DNA of 64,000 nucleotides from Polyangiaceae bacterium (GCA_020633235.1 JACKEA010000004.1:868001-932000); one strand, 5' to 3'; counted from the first letter of the stretch, positions 32,226 through 41,329 are shown. Numbers and translations are program-made. Notes: generated by a model not told the origin, from the letters alone.

Positions 32226-34262
32226 ATGCCGAGCAGCGCCAGTGACCCTTTCTCGTGGGTGGAGCACACCATCGACGGGAAGTACCGTGTCGAGGCGCTG
32301 GTGGGGGAGGGCGGCTTCGGTGTGGTGTATCGCGCCACGCATTTGGGGTTCGACGAACGCGTGGCGGTGAAGTGCCTGCGCGTGCCCGAGAGCCTCGCCG
32401 GTGACGGCCAGGAGAAGTTCTACGACAGCTTCATGGACGAGGGCCGGCTCTTGCATCGGCTGTCCCGCGCCACCAGCGGCGTGGTGCAGGCGCTGGACGT
32501 CGGCGCCACGGTCTCACCCAACGGGATCTGGACGCCTTACATCGTGCTGGAGTGGCTCGAGGGGCGCAGCCTGGAAGACGACCTGAACCAGCGCGAGGAA
32601 GCGGGCCTCGGCGGACGTAGCATCGAGGAAGCCGTCGCGCTCTTGGACCCGGTGGCCCGCGCCATCGCGATGGCCCACGAGCAGGGCATCGTGCACCGCG
32701 ATCTCAAGCCCGCAAATCTGTTCTTCACCGACGTGGGCGGACGCACCACGATGAAGGTGCTCGACTTCGGTATCGCCAAGGTGATGACCGAGGCCGCGGA
32801 GAACGACAGCGCATTCGAGTCCACGGGTCACTCTCTCAAGGCCTTTACGGCGCACTATGGCGCGCCCGAGCAGTTCAGCCGACGCTACGGCGCGACCGGG
32901 CCGTGGACGGACGTCTTCGCCCTCGCGTTGCTGTTCGTGGAGATCGTCACGGGTCGCCGGGCGCTGGAAGGAGTGGACGCACAAGAGCTGTTCGTGGCTT
33001 CGGCGGATCCCGATCACCGTCCCACCCTCGGGGCCATGGGCGTTGAAGCGTCCGAGGAGCTCGATGCGGTGCTGGCGCGAGCTCTCGCCGTGGAGCCCAA
33101 GGCGCGCTTCCGGAGCTGCGCGGATTTCTGGAACGGCGTGCTCTCGGCGATGGGTGAAAAGACGCTGTTGCCGTCGCCCTCGCCGCCCACGGCACTGAGT
33201 CTGTCCATCGCGGACACGGTGGTGGCGATGGCGCCGCCGGTGCCCGATGCAGTCCCCACGCAGATGGCGCCGGCGCCGCGAAGTCACGCGCGGGTGCTCG
33301 CCCTGGTGGGCGGCGCGGCGGCAGTGTTCGGCGTGATCATCGCCGTCGCGGTGGCGACGCTCTTCGGTGGCCGGGCACCGGTCCCCGCGGCGTCGATCGC
33401 GTCGGTGGCACCCTCGGCGTCGGTCGCCAAGGAGGCGCCGTCAGCGGACATCGAGACGCTGCTCACGGCCGCGCCGCCACGGCGAGTGGCCTCGGGCACG
33501 GTGGCCGGCGAGTCCCGCTGGCTCGACGATTTCAAAGTGGTGCGCGCACCGGACGCCTACGGCAAGACCCTGAGCCAGTCCCAGGCGCAGTGCGCGGCCA
33601 GCGGCATGGCGCTGTGCACGGAAGCGCAGTGGGCGCGGGCGTGTGAGGCCTATCCGGATCTCGGGCGCAGCGCATCTTGGACGCTCACCGCCCATCCGAG
33701 CGGCTTCGTGATCCGCGGCGGCGCGGGCTGCTCCGTGCGCGCGGTGGCCTCCGGGGCTTCCACGGCGGTAGACCGCGGCGCGCTGTGCTGCGAGCGCAAC
33801 GTGGCGCTGGAGAGCAACAACGCCAACGCCACTTTCCTCACGGCGACGGCGACGCGTCTCGTGAACCTGGAAGCGACGCTCAATCGCCGGCAGGCCGGGG
33901 TGTTCTCCGCGCTGGTGGCCGACTACGTGCGGGTGGACGACAAGCGCGTGCCTCGCAAGAAGATGCAGAGCCTGTTGGAGGATTCCTTCCGCCGCTGGCC
34001 GGACCAGTGGTTCGTGTTGGATACCTGCACCGTGAGCGTGAACGCGCCGACCAAGCGCCGGGTGCTGCGCAAGAACCGCTACCGACGTCGGGTGAAGACC
34101 ACGGTCGTCACGGAAGCCGCCAGTTGGCTGGCGGAATGCTCGGAGCTTCGCCAACGGGGTGGCGAGTTCGCCGTGACCACCGTAGCCTACACCTTCGGTG
34201 GCAGCGGCAAGCTCCAGGCAGTACACGACATCAAGACCACACGGCCCTGGGCGCCGCCCTGA
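32226..34262 (+). CDS. Transmembrane Ser/Thr protein kinase with FGE-like extracytoplasmic part
   Basis: A 678-aa receptor-like kinase. The N-terminal catalytic domain is complete: GEGGFGVVYR, VAVK (Lys49), HRDLKPAN (about 156), DFGIAK and APEQF. One membrane helix (about 355-380, LVGGAAAVFGVIIAVAVA) leads to an outer region whose start (QCAASGMALCTEAQWARACE) is the core strand-helix of FGE/SUMF-type domains, often seen fused to myxobacterial kinases, followed by an uncharacterised C-terminal domain. ATG 32226; TATGAT at 32208-32213 is a possible -10. It likely phosphorylates proteins in response to an envelope signal. Confidence 0.9.
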   Translation: MPSSASDPFSWVEHTIDGKYRVEALVGEGGFGVVYRATHLGFDERVAVKCLRVPESLAGDGQEKFYDSFMDEGRLLHRLSRATSGVVQALDVGATVSPNGIWTPYIVLEWLEGRSLEDDLNQREEAGLGGRSIEEAVALLDPVARAIAMAHEQGIVHRDLKPANLFFTDVGGRTTMKVLDFGIAKVMTEAAENDSAFESTGHSLKAFTAHYGAPEQFSRRYGATGPWTDVFALALLFVEIVTGRRALEGVDAQELFVASADPDHRPTLGAMGVEASEELDAVLARALAVEPKARFRSCADFWNGVLSAMGEKTLLPSPSPPTALSLSIADTVVAMAPPVPDAVPTQMAPAPRSHARVLALVGGAAAVFGVIIAVAVATLFGGRAPVPAASIASVAPSASVAKEAPSADIETLLTAAPPRRVASGTVAGESRWLDDFKVVRAPDAYGKTLSQSQAQCAASGMALCTEAQWARACEAYPDLGRSASWTLTAHPSGFVIRGGAGCSVRAVASGASTAVDRGALCCERNVALESNNANATFLTATATRLVNLEATLNRRQAGVFSALVADYVRVDDKRVPRKKMQSLLEDSFRRWPDQWFVLDTCTVSVNAPTKRRVLRKNRYRRRVKTTVVTEAASWLAECSELRQRGGEFAVTTVAYTFGGSGKLQAVHDIKTTRPWAPP

Positions 34263-35235
34263 GCTCGCGTGGCTCTTGCTCGTGCTCGGCTGTGAGCCGA
34301 GCCCCACGCGGAGCGTGAAGGCGTCCGAGGCGCCCCCGGTCGTCGCACCGGCGCCGGCTCCGAAACGGACCGCGCCAGCCCCCGTTCGCGAGGCTCCGAG
34401 CGCACCGGAGACCACGCTGGGAGTGGGCGACACCGGCGTGTTCGACGATCTGCGAGACCGGGTGCAGCTGCCGGCACCCAGCGGCAAGGACATCCGCTTC
34501 GACGTGGACCGCCGGCACGGCGTGTTGGTGGCGTACGGCGATGGCACGCCGCAGAAGGTCTATCCCCTGGGCGGTTCGGCGCGGCTCAGCGTGGGCGGAC
34601 AGGAGCTCGCCTTGCGCCCCGGCGACCGCGCGGAGCTTTCGCCCCTGGCCGCGCGGGCACAGCTGCGAGACGCGGAAGCGAGCGACGACGCGGACGGTGA
34701 CGGCATCCCGAACTCCCTCGACGTGCTCATCGGTGCGCTCAAGGCAGAGGCGAACGGCGCCGCCTATGACGACGGCTACTTCAACCTGAAGTATCCAGGC
34801 GGCGATCCGCCGCGCACTCACGGTGCTTGTGTCGACGTCATCGTGCGCGCGGTCCGCAACGCGGGCATGGATCTACAGGCGGCAGTGCACGACGACATCC
34901 GCGCAGCACCCGCGCTCTACGGAATCACGCGACCCGACTCCAACATCGACCATCGGCGCGTGCGCACGGTGATCAAGTACTTCAAGCGGCACTGGGAAGC
35001 GCACACCCCCGCGCTGGACGATCCCAGCGACCCGCTCCAGCCGGGCGACGTCGTGTTCCTCGAGACCATCGCCGCGCGGCCGGGACCGGATCACGTCGGC
35101 GTCGTCACCCGCACGCGCGGCGAGACGGGCAAGCCGCTGGTGATCAACAACTGGACCACCGGCTACACCACTCGAAAGATGGACTTGCTCTCGCTGGTCC
35201 CCGTCACCCACCGCTTCCGCTTTCCGCGGCGCTAA
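34198..35235 (+). CDS. DUF1287-family lipoprotein
   Basis: The 345-aa protein has a lipoprotein signal ending in LLLVLGC (Cys32). GTG 34198 overlaps the kinase end by 65 bases and is the only start that leaves a signal peptide. A Pro/Ala linker and a Ca-binding-like DADGDGIPNSLD stretch precede the DUF1287 domain (YFNLKYPGGDPPRTHGACVD, DLQAAVHDDI, FFKRHWE-type, GDVVFLE, DHVGVVT). The family is NlpC-like in layout (Cys, His) but its activity is not established. Confidence 0.82.
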   Translation: MAAASSRQYTTSRPHGPGRRPELAWLLLVLGCEPSPTRSVKASEAPPVVAPAPAPKRTAPAPVREAPSAPETTLGVGDTGVFDDLRDRVQLPAPSGKDIRFDVDRRHGVLVAYGDGTPQKVYPLGGSARLSVGGQELALRPGDRAELSPLAARAQLRDAEASDDADGDGIPNSLDVLIGALKAEANGAAYDDGYFNLKYPGGDPPRTHGACVDVIVRAVRNAGMDLQAAVHDDIRAAPALYGITRPDSNIDHRRVRTVIKYFKRHWEAHTPALDDPSDPLQPGDVVFLETIAARPGPDHVGVVTRTRGETGKPLVINNWTTGYTTRKMDLLSLVPVTHRFRFPRR

Positions 35236-36047
35236 CGGCGTTTTGCCCGGGCGCGGGCCTGATTGTGGCGGCCGATGCGAGTGATGATGGGCCGCACCCA
35301 GGTGCCGAGCTCCGGAAGCGCGCCCACCAGCCGGGCCATGGGCGCCTGGCCGGAACGAGGGACGGTGACGAGCACCTCCATGGGTCGGAGCACGAGGGCG
35401 CGGTCCATGATGGCGTCCACCACTTCCTGAGCCGTCAGCATGCGGGGTGCGGAGAAGGTGAGCGCCGCCTCGTCGTGATCGACCTGCGCGTCGAGCATGG
35501 GCGTGTCCACGGGACCGGGACACACCGCGGTGACGTACACGCCGTGCGCCTTGAGCTCCTGCGCGGCCGCCAGCGACCACGCGCGTACCGCGTGCTTCGA
35601 CGCGCTGTACGCCGCGAGGCCCGGCACCGGCACCAGCCCAGCAATGCTGGCCACGTTGATGATGTGCCCGCCGCCCTGCTCGATCATCACGCGGGCCGCC
35701 GCGTTGGTGCCAAACATCACGCCCTTCACGTTGACGTCGATGGTGAGGCCCACGTCCGCCGGCGTCATTTCGTGCACCCACTTGGCGACCAGGTGACCCG
35801 CGACGTTGCACAGCACGTCCAGTCGACCGAACCGATCCTTGGCGTGCGCGATGCACTCGTCCCAACGTGCGGCGTCGCGTACGTCGAGGCTCATCGTCTC
35901 CACGCCATCGCCGTGCGCTTGGCGGAGTCCGTCTTGGTTGACGTCCGTCGCGAGCACGCGGTGACCCCGCTCGGAGAGCTCCCGCGCCAGTGCGAGGCCA
36001 ATGCCGCTGGCTGCGCCCGTGACCAAGAACACTTTGGAATCGCTCAC
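35232..36047 (-). CDS. Short-chain dehydrogenase/reductase
   Basis: A 271-aa NAD(P)-dependent oxidoreductase: TGAASGIG nucleotide loop, LDVRD after strand 4, CNVAGH, SIAG-Y-SASK with catalytic Ser, Tyr and Lys, and PGPVDTPM. ATDVNQDG after strand 2 (Asp) favours NAD(H). GTG 36047 has AAGGA 6 bases upstream. The stop overlaps the DUF1287 stop by 3 bases (convergent). A second SDR at 55505 is a distant relative. Substrate unknown. Confidence 0.9.
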   Translation of the reverse strand: MSDSKVFLVTGAASGIGLALARELSERGHRVLATDVNQDGLRQAHGDGVETMSLDVRDAARWDECIAHAKDRFGRLDVLCNVAGHLVAKWVHEMTPADVGLTIDVNVKGVMFGTNAAARVMIEQGGGHIINVASIAGLVPVPGLAAYSASKHAVRAWSLAAAQELKAHGVYVTAVCPGPVDTPMLDAQVDHDEAALTFSAPRMLTAQEVVDAIMDRALVLRPMEVLVTVPRSGQAPMARLVGALPELGTWVRPIITRIGRHNQARARAKRR

Positions 36048-36106
36048 TTGTCGTCCTTCCACTGTCGGTTTGAGATCTCGCTCCGGGCACGATAGGGATT
36101 TATCGC

Positions 36107-36592
36107 ATGCGCGTCGCGGTCTCCTTCGCGGCGGTCCTCGTGTTGGTGTCCAGCTGCGCCAGCGAGCGGCCCGAGCCGCTCTACGCGCCGGCTCCTCCGC
36201 CGCCCAGCGTGCCGCCGCCCACGCCCGAGGCGCCGGAAACCGGTGGCGGGAGTGCCACGCCGGAGCCGAGCCCGGTCGGCACTTCCACGCGGCCGCTCCG
36301 GGTATTGCACGGCGAGGCGACGTACTACTCGAACAAGCTCTCGGGGCGCTCCACGGCCAGCGGCGAGCCCTATGATCCGAAGAAGCTGACCGCCGCTCAC
36401 AAGACGCTACCTTTTGGCAGCGTCGTGCGCGTGATCAACGAGCGCAGCGGCCAGAGCGTGGTCGTGCGCATCAACGATCGCGGTCCCTTCGGCCCGGCGT
36501 CTCGCGTCATCGACGTTTCGTACGCCGCCGCAGAGCGCCTAGGAATGATCCGCGCCGGAGTGATCCGCGTTCGCGTCGAGGTGCTGCGCTAG
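36107..36592 (+). CDS. rlpA: RlpA-like double-psi beta-barrel lipoprotein
   Basis: In this 161-aa precursor the lipoprotein signal ends at VSSC (Cys17). A Pro-rich linker leads to the RlpA barrel: GEATYYSNKLSGRSTASGEP, AAHKTLPFGSVVRVIN, VRINDRGPFG with the catalytic-type Asp, and RVIDVSYAAAERLG. RlpA proteins cleave naked glycan strands at the septum or act as scaffolds. There is no SPOR domain, unlike the enterobacterial form. Confidence 0.9.
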   Translation: MRVAVSFAAVLVLVSSCASERPEPLYAPAPPPPSVPPPTPEAPETGGGSATPEPSPVGTSTRPLRVLHGEATYYSNKLSGRSTASGEPYDPKKLTAAHKTLPFGSVVRVINERSGQSVVVRINDRGPFGPASRVIDVSYAAAERLGMIRAGVIRVRVEVLR

Positions 36593-37386
36593 GCGCAGTG
36601 CCCGCTGCTGCAGGTTCCAGTGCAGCACTGCGATGGGTCCTTGCACGTGGCGCCCGCCGAGAGGCACTGGCAGACGCCTTCGCCGGACGCCTTCAGCGTG
36701 CAGCAAGTGCCCGCAACCTGACCCGTTGCATTGACGGGAGCGCAGCAGACCGTGCTCGTGCCGTTGGCCGGGATCTGGCATTCCAAGCCCGTCATGCATT
36801 GGAACTTGGCCGTGCAGGCGACGAACGCACTCTTCCGGCATTGTCCCGCCGCGGTGTCGCACCCCGCTGCGCCGCAGCACGACGTGCCAGAAACGCAGGC
36901 CGTGTTGATGGGCGCGCAGCACGTTCCCGTCGTCGACGTGCCCGCGATGGCACACGTGCGCGTGGCCCCACAGCATTTGCTGCCGGAGTTGCACGGCTTG
37001 TCGTCCGGGACGCAGCACACGCCCTGACAGGCCTGATTGCCGCAGCACTCGTTCTGATCCGTGCACGTGTTCCCGGACGGCGTGCACGTCGTGCCGCCGA
37101 CGCCCCCCGCGTTTCCCACCGCGCCGAAGCCGCCAGTGCCGCCCTGTCCTGCGACGCCCCCGGTGGCCCCGACGCCCCCCGCGTTTCCCACCGCGCCGAA
37201 GCCGCCAGTGCCGCCCGCGTCCGCGCCGCTCGCGCCGCCGGCGTTTCCCGCCCAGCCGCTCGTTCCCACGGTGCCGCTCGCGCCCCCGCCGCTGCCTCCG
37301 AGCCCCGCGTCGTCGTCCTGATAGACGATGTCGTTGCCGCTGCAGGCGGCGATCACCAAGGCGAAAGCGACGATGCTGCGACGCAT
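36589..37386 (-). CDS. Cys-rich, Gly-rich lipoprotein
   Basis: A 265-aa precursor with lipobox IAAC (Cys15), a long Gly/Ala linker containing a repeated block (GGTGGFGAVGNAGGVG twice, about 60-95) and a C-terminal region with over 20 cysteines in CC and CxxCC spacings (NECCGNQACQGVCCVPDDKP and on). The pattern suggests a disulfide-stabilised surface protein, common in myxobacteria; the function is unknown. Stop overlaps the rlpA stop by 4 bases. Confidence 0.82.
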   Translation of the reverse strand: MRRSIVAFALVIAACSGNDIVYQDDDAGLGGSGGGASGTVGTSGWAGNAGGASGADAGGTGGFGAVGNAGGVGATGGVAGQGGTGGFGAVGNAGGVGGTTCTPSGNTCTDQNECCGNQACQGVCCVPDDKPCNSGSKCCGATRTCAIAGTSTTGTCCAPINTACVSGTSCCGAAGCDTAAGQCRKSAFVACTAKFQCMTGLECQIPANGTSTVCCAPVNATGQVAGTCCTLKASGEGVCQCLSAGATCKDPSQCCTGTCSSGHCA

Positions 37387-37395
37387 GTCGCCGAC

Positions 37396-37465
37396 CAGCG
37401 TATCACGCTGTTACCGCGGCGGGTCGACATCAGGAATCGATAGAATGTCGGTTCGCCGCGGTAAC
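37396..37465. promoter_or_regulatory. Long hairpin plus palindrome between genes
   Basis: GTTACCGCGGCG (37410-37421) and CGCCGCGGTAAC (37454-37465) are perfect 12-base arms. Inside them CGACAT (37425-37430) pairs with ATGTCG (37445-37450), giving a two-step stem with a 14-base loop. Directly beside it, CAGCGT-ATC-ACGCTG (37396-37410) is a perfect palindrome. The hairpin starts 6 bases after the radical SAM stop, so it could end that transcript. No U-tract is present, and the palindrome could be an operator for the Cys-rich lipoprotein. Confidence 0.65.
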
Positions 37466-37471
37466 GGCCCG

Positions 37472-38326
37472 TCACGCGCTCACCCGGACCTGTACGCCGC
37501 GGGCCCGGAGCCTTGCGGCCAGGGCGTCCATCCACGCTTCGGAAACCGCACTGAGATCCGGCGCTTCGGGCTGCAGGGACGGCCGCGCCAGGGTGTAGAG
37601 CAGAACCCCTTGGAGCGGCACACCGCCCTCGCACAGGCCGGCGATGGCGTCGACGTACGCCGCCATCTCCGCGTCGCTCGGCGGCTCGCCCTGCCAGGCA
37701 AAGACACACGTCTGCACCCAGGTAGGGCACAGCTCCGCCGCGGCCCGGAGCTTCGCGAGGTGCTCCGCGGGGGGCACGGCATTCGAGTTGATACGGCGCG
37801 TGCCCTCGCTGGTGACGCTGTCCACCTTGAACCAGATCTCTCCCGACAGCTCTGCCAGACGACGTAGCGCGGCCTGTACCCGCGGCTTTCCCGACATGGA
37901 TCCGTTGGTGATCAGCACGACGCGGATCTTGCCCAACAGATCCAGGTCCGCGAGCACGCGGCCGATGAGCTCCACGGCCTCCGCGAACTGAGGCGAGGTC
38001 GTGGGCTCTCCATTGCCCGAGAGGGCGACGTCGTTCAGGCGTCGGGAGCCCTCGGGAACCGAGCGCTCCATGAAATCTCCGTGCACGATGTCTTCCAGCA
38101 TGTGCCGGAGCTCTTCCTCGAGCTTCGCGAGATCGATGGGTGGACCCTTGCCGAAGCTGAGGTTCGGAACCTGACAGTAGACGCAGCGCCAGTTGCAGGC
38201 GTCGTTGGGGTTCAGGTTCACGCCCACCGACACGCCGCCGGCGCGGCGCGAGACGACGGGATACACGTAGGTCATGCCCGCGGCGTCGCGGTCGTGGTTC
38301 ACCACGCTGAGCTTTGTCACGGACAC
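37472..38326 (-). CDS. Radical SAM protein (COG0731-like)
   Basis: The 284-aa protein has the cluster motif CNWRCVYC (CxxxCxxC, about residues 44-51), which holds the [4Fe-4S] that cleaves S-adenosylmethionine. YPVVSRRAGGVSVGVNLNPN before it and SGNGEPT after it match the COG0731 (TYW1-like Fe-S oxidoreductase) group. No flavodoxin domain is present, so tRNA wyosine formation is not implied. GTG 38326; a nearby GTG at 38320 is possible. Co-oriented with the gene at 38358, 31 bases apart. The reaction is unknown. Confidence 0.85.
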   Translation of the reverse strand: MSVTKLSVVNHDRDAAGMTYVYPVVSRRAGGVSVGVNLNPNDACNWRCVYCQVPNLSFGKGPPIDLAKLEEELRHMLEDIVHGDFMERSVPEGSRRLNDVALSGNGEPTTSPQFAEAVELIGRVLADLDLLGKIRVVLITNGSMSGKPRVQAALRRLAELSGEIWFKVDSVTSEGTRRINSNAVPPAEHLAKLRAAAELCPTWVQTCVFAWQGEPPSDAEMAAYVDAIAGLCEGGVPLQGVLLYTLARPSLQPEAPDLSAVSEAWMDALAARLRARGVQVRVSA

Positions 38327-38357
38327 GGGCCAAACCTACGGCCGACAGCCGCCAATG

Positions 38358-38867
38358 TCATGGCCGCGGTTCCGGCTCGGCGCGACCGGCGAGGCCAATG
38401 TCCACGGATCGCAGCCGCCAGCGACCGTCCTCTCGGCCGAGGACCAGCTCCGCCGGGCGCCGCGTGCGGTGCAAGTCGCCGCTCTGGGAGCTGCTGGTGG
38501 TCAGCTCGCCGCGAGCTTCGGCGCGATCCCCGTTCACGTCCACGCTGACGCGCTCGAGCGCCACGATGCGCACCGAACCCGACTCGGCCAGGCGAGTCGC
38601 TGCGGCAATGACGGCTTCCTCGCCCACGAGCTGCTCGCGCTGCTCGAAGCTCACGACCACGTCCTTGGCGAGCAGCGGCTCGAGGGTTTGACGAATGCGC
38701 TGGGCGTGAAGGACGGCGCTCTCCCCCTCCCGGGCGGACAGCGCCGTCGTCGCGTCCGCGAGCTCTCGCTCGATGCGGGCGTCGCTCGACCACACGTCGA
38801 GCCCCAGCCACAGCCCAAGGACCGCGACCACGGCCACGAGGGGGAGCCAGCGCCGGGGGAGCCGCAT
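38358..38867 (-). CDS. Single-helix membrane-anchored protein, unknown function
   Basis: The 169-aa protein has one N-terminal helix (LPLVAVVAVLGLWLGLDVW), a coiled helix (ELADATTALSAREGESAVL) and a small alpha-beta domain with VSVDVNGDRAEARGELT and DGRWRLRSVDIGL. The end resembles NTF2/SnoaL-like folds in pattern, but I cannot confirm it. Upstream of the radical SAM gene in the same orientation. Confidence 0.7.
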   Translation of the reverse strand: MRLPRRWLPLVAVVAVLGLWLGLDVWSSDARIERELADATTALSAREGESAVLHAQRIRQTLEPLLAKDVVVSFEQREQLVGEEAVIAAATRLAESGSVRIVALERVSVDVNGDRAEARGELTTSSSQSGDLHRTRRPAELVLGREDGRWRLRSVDIGLAGRAEPEPRP

Positions 38868-38895
38868 GGCGCGGCAGCATAGCGCCCCAAGGGAA

Positions 38896-38935
38896 GAAGG
38901 GCTGTGTCCGTACCGTACATGGTGCGCAGCCCTTC
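38896..38935. promoter_or_regulatory. 9-bp inverted repeat before the secreted protein gene
   Basis: GAAGGGCTG (38896-38904) and CAGCCCTTC (38927-38935) are perfect arms around a 22-base loop that itself holds GTACCGTAC. It sits 18 bases before GTG 38954 and between divergent genes, so it could be a regulator site or an mRNA hairpin. Confidence 0.5.
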
Positions 38936-38953
38936 AGCAGGGGGAGAGCTCAC

Positions 38954-39889
38954 GTGAAACTCGGATTGATTCGCTCGTTTTCCATGGCTCTGGCGCTTTC
39001 GGCGGTCGGGCTCTCGTCCACCGCCCAGGCGGAGGGGCCCAAGCCCCTGGCCGTGGAAAAGACGGTTCAGCCCGCCCGCGGCTGGAGCGACAAGAGCCCC
39101 GACGTGGGCGAGGCGGTGCGCTCGGGACAGCCCCTGGTGGTCGAGGTCTTCGTGCGGCTGTGCTCGGAGAAGCGGGGTGGGCCCTGCGGCAAGCACGAGG
39201 GCGCTGGCGAGGCCGACAACCTCGACGACAACATCTACTGGGGCGCGGTGTGGGGCGCCCGGCGCTACTTGAGCCGGGGCTACCTCGGCTGGAAGCCTGT
39301 GGAGACGGGACCGGGGGAGAGCTGGGAGCTCGAGCGCGCCGTGTTCTCTCGAAACCTCAGCGGCGCGCGCTGGGGCGTGAGCGGCGACATCGAGCAGATC
39401 GTCGTGCTGCACGCCATCCATGGAGATTCGGGTGAAGAGGCGTTGTCTCGCTTTCGGGATCGCGCCAGCGGCGGCGGCTCAGTGCACCTGAAAGACGGCC
39501 GCGACGTGTCGGTTCACGTGGTGGGCTTCATGGGACGCAATCCGCTGCTCAAGAACGGCAAGGTGCCCAAGGAGGTGGACCTGCCGGACTCGAGCTCCAG
39601 CTCGGGAGCGATCCCGTCCTTCTCCATCGCCGCCCACTCGCGAGAGACGCTGGGGCCGTGGCTCCTGGGCACCGGTTCCCGCGCCTTGCTGCTTGCCCGT
39701 GGACCGGTGGCTTCGGAAGCCTACATCCTGCAATCCGTGCTCGATGGCGTCGGCCACAACGACAACACCTGGAACGTGGAGCAGCGCACCATCAAGAGCT
39801 ACGCCAAGTTCCAGAAGATCTCGGAGAAGGTGAGCGCCCTGTACTTCCGGCGCTACCTGCCCAAGAGCCTGTTGCCCCCCACGGGCTGA
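38954..39889 (+). CDS. Secreted protein, unknown function
   Basis: The 311-aa precursor has a signal peptide (MKLGLIRSFSMALALSAVGL, cleavage after AQA). GTG 38954 follows GGGGGAGAG. The mature part has YWGAVWGARRYL, a charged middle (HVVGFMGRNP) and a Ser run (SSSSSG). Two cysteines lie near the start (LCSEKRGGPCG). No family recognised; not a typical enzyme by motif. Confidence 0.75.
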   Translation: MKLGLIRSFSMALALSAVGLSSTAQAEGPKPLAVEKTVQPARGWSDKSPDVGEAVRSGQPLVVEVFVRLCSEKRGGPCGKHEGAGEADNLDDNIYWGAVWGARRYLSRGYLGWKPVETGPGESWELERAVFSRNLSGARWGVSGDIEQIVVLHAIHGDSGEEALSRFRDRASGGGSVHLKDGRDVSVHVVGFMGRNPLLKNGKVPKEVDLPDSSSSSGAIPSFSIAAHSRETLGPWLLGTGSRALLLARGPVASEAYILQSVLDGVGHNDNTWNVEQRTIKSYAKFQKISEKVSALYFRRYLPKSLLPPTG

Positions 39890-39892
39890 CGC

Positions 39893-41329
39893 TCAGGCGC
39901 CGAGCTCGCTCAGGATGCCCTTCGGCATGCTCGGATCGCCGAAGTCGTCGAGCGGGCCGCCCTGGGTGTTGGTGAGACCCACGGCGGTGCCGAGGGTGTT
40001 CAAGAGCTTGGAGTGGTTGGTGTCGCTGCCGCCGCCGATCTCCAAGTATTGGCCCTGTTTGAGGTAGCCCCCGGCGCTGCCGGCGATCACGTAGGGAATG
40101 CGCTTGGCGGAGTGGGGCGGGCCGTTGCCGTTGTCGTTGTACCAAACGGCGATGCCGTCATCGATCAGCGTCTTGCCGTTGGCGCCCGGATAGGCCGACA
40201 GGCGGTCGAGCAAGTGACGGAACATCTGAGCGAAGTGCCGATCGATCTTGTGGTGTAGCAAATCCGAGCCCGGAATGATGGCGCCCGAGGAGTCGTGGGA
40301 CGCCCGACGGTGCGAGATGTAATGGTAGTTGTCGTTCATCAGCTGCCCGCTGTCCGGATCCGGGTAGCGCGTGCTGCCATCGTTGCCGCTGCCCACCTGG
40401 ATGGCCACGGAACGCGTGTAGCCACAGGCCACCGCCAGGGCAGCGATGTCCATGTGTAGCTTGGCGGTCTCGATCACCTCGAAGCCATCGGAGCTGTCGA
40501 AGCCCGGGGCCTGCCCTTCGAGGGCGGACTCCTGGTCCTTGGTCATGCGGCAAGACAGCGCCACTTCCAGATCACGCACGCTCTGCAGGTGGAGATCCAA
40601 GCGATCCTTGTCGGAGCTCGACAGCTCCGGACGGCTCATCAGCGTCTTGAGCTGCCCGCGCACGAGGTCGTTCACGCTCTTTTGGCGATCCACGAGCTCG
40701 GCCATCACCTCGGGGGACAAGCTCGCGTCACCACCGATCATGGTCTGGTACGCCGTCCAGGGGTCGTGTAGGGCGGAGCGCCGCGTGCCGGCGGCGCGGT
40801 AGGAGATGCAGGGTCCGCCGAGCCACCCGCTCTTGGTCCCGGCGTACATGAACAGGGAGTCCCGGCCGTTGGGGTTCAGCTCGGCGCCGATGCGATGGTC
40901 CAGGCTCTCGCCGGCCGCTTCGCTGTCTCCGGCGGCGCCGTTGACCGTGGGGCCCTGGGCAGTGAGGCCCTGCAGCGCGCCGCGGGCGTGGCCGTCGCCG
41001 TAGTCGAAGTTGTTCATGTTCACGTTGCCGACCACGAGCAGGCTCGCGAGGTAGTCGCCCAGCTCATCCAAGGCACGGCCGCTCACGTTGGCGGCGTCGA
41101 GGGCGCCCACGTTCTTGGGCCAGAAGCGCTCCGGCTCGTCCCCCAGCTCGCCGTTGGAGAGCGAGGACTGAACGCCGCAGGCCTGGCGGAAGAAGATCGC
41201 GAAGGTCTGGCCGCCGCTGGCCGCCACCGCACGTCGAGGCGCGAGGGACTCCAAGAGCGGCAGCGCGAGCGCCACGCCGCCGATGCCCTTCAGGACGATG
41301 CGACGAGAGACGGGCTTGGCGGGTTTCAC
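39893..41329 (-). CDS. DUF1552-family secreted protein
   Basis: The 478-aa precursor has a Tat-like signal (SRRIVLKGIGG, ALPLLES) and belongs to the DUF1552 family of planctomycetes and myxobacteria, seen from the GGPCISYRAAGTRRSALHDP, KSVNDLVRGQLKTLMSR, NDNYHYISHR and HSAKRIPYVIAG stretches. GTG 41329 overlaps the stop of the DUF1592 gene (GTGA) with GGAGG 8 bases upstream. Members always pair with a DUF1592-type c-type cytochrome; the function is not established. Confidence 0.9.
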   Translation of the reverse strand: MKPAKPVSRRIVLKGIGGVALALPLLESLAPRRAVAASGGQTFAIFFRQACGVQSSLSNGELGDEPERFWPKNVGALDAANVSGRALDELGDYLASLLVVGNVNMNNFDYGDGHARGALQGLTAQGPTVNGAAGDSEAAGESLDHRIGAELNPNGRDSLFMYAGTKSGWLGGPCISYRAAGTRRSALHDPWTAYQTMIGGDASLSPEVMAELVDRQKSVNDLVRGQLKTLMSRPELSSSDKDRLDLHLQSVRDLEVALSCRMTKDQESALEGQAPGFDSSDGFEVIETAKLHMDIAALAVACGYTRSVAIQVGSGNDGSTRYPDPDSGQLMNDNYHYISHRRASHDSSGAIIPGSDLLHHKIDRHFAQMFRHLLDRLSAYPGANGKTLIDDGIAVWYNDNGNGPPHSAKRIPYVIAGSAGGYLKQGQYLEIGGGSDTNHSKLLNTLGTAVGLTNTQGGPLDDFGDPSMPKGILSELGA

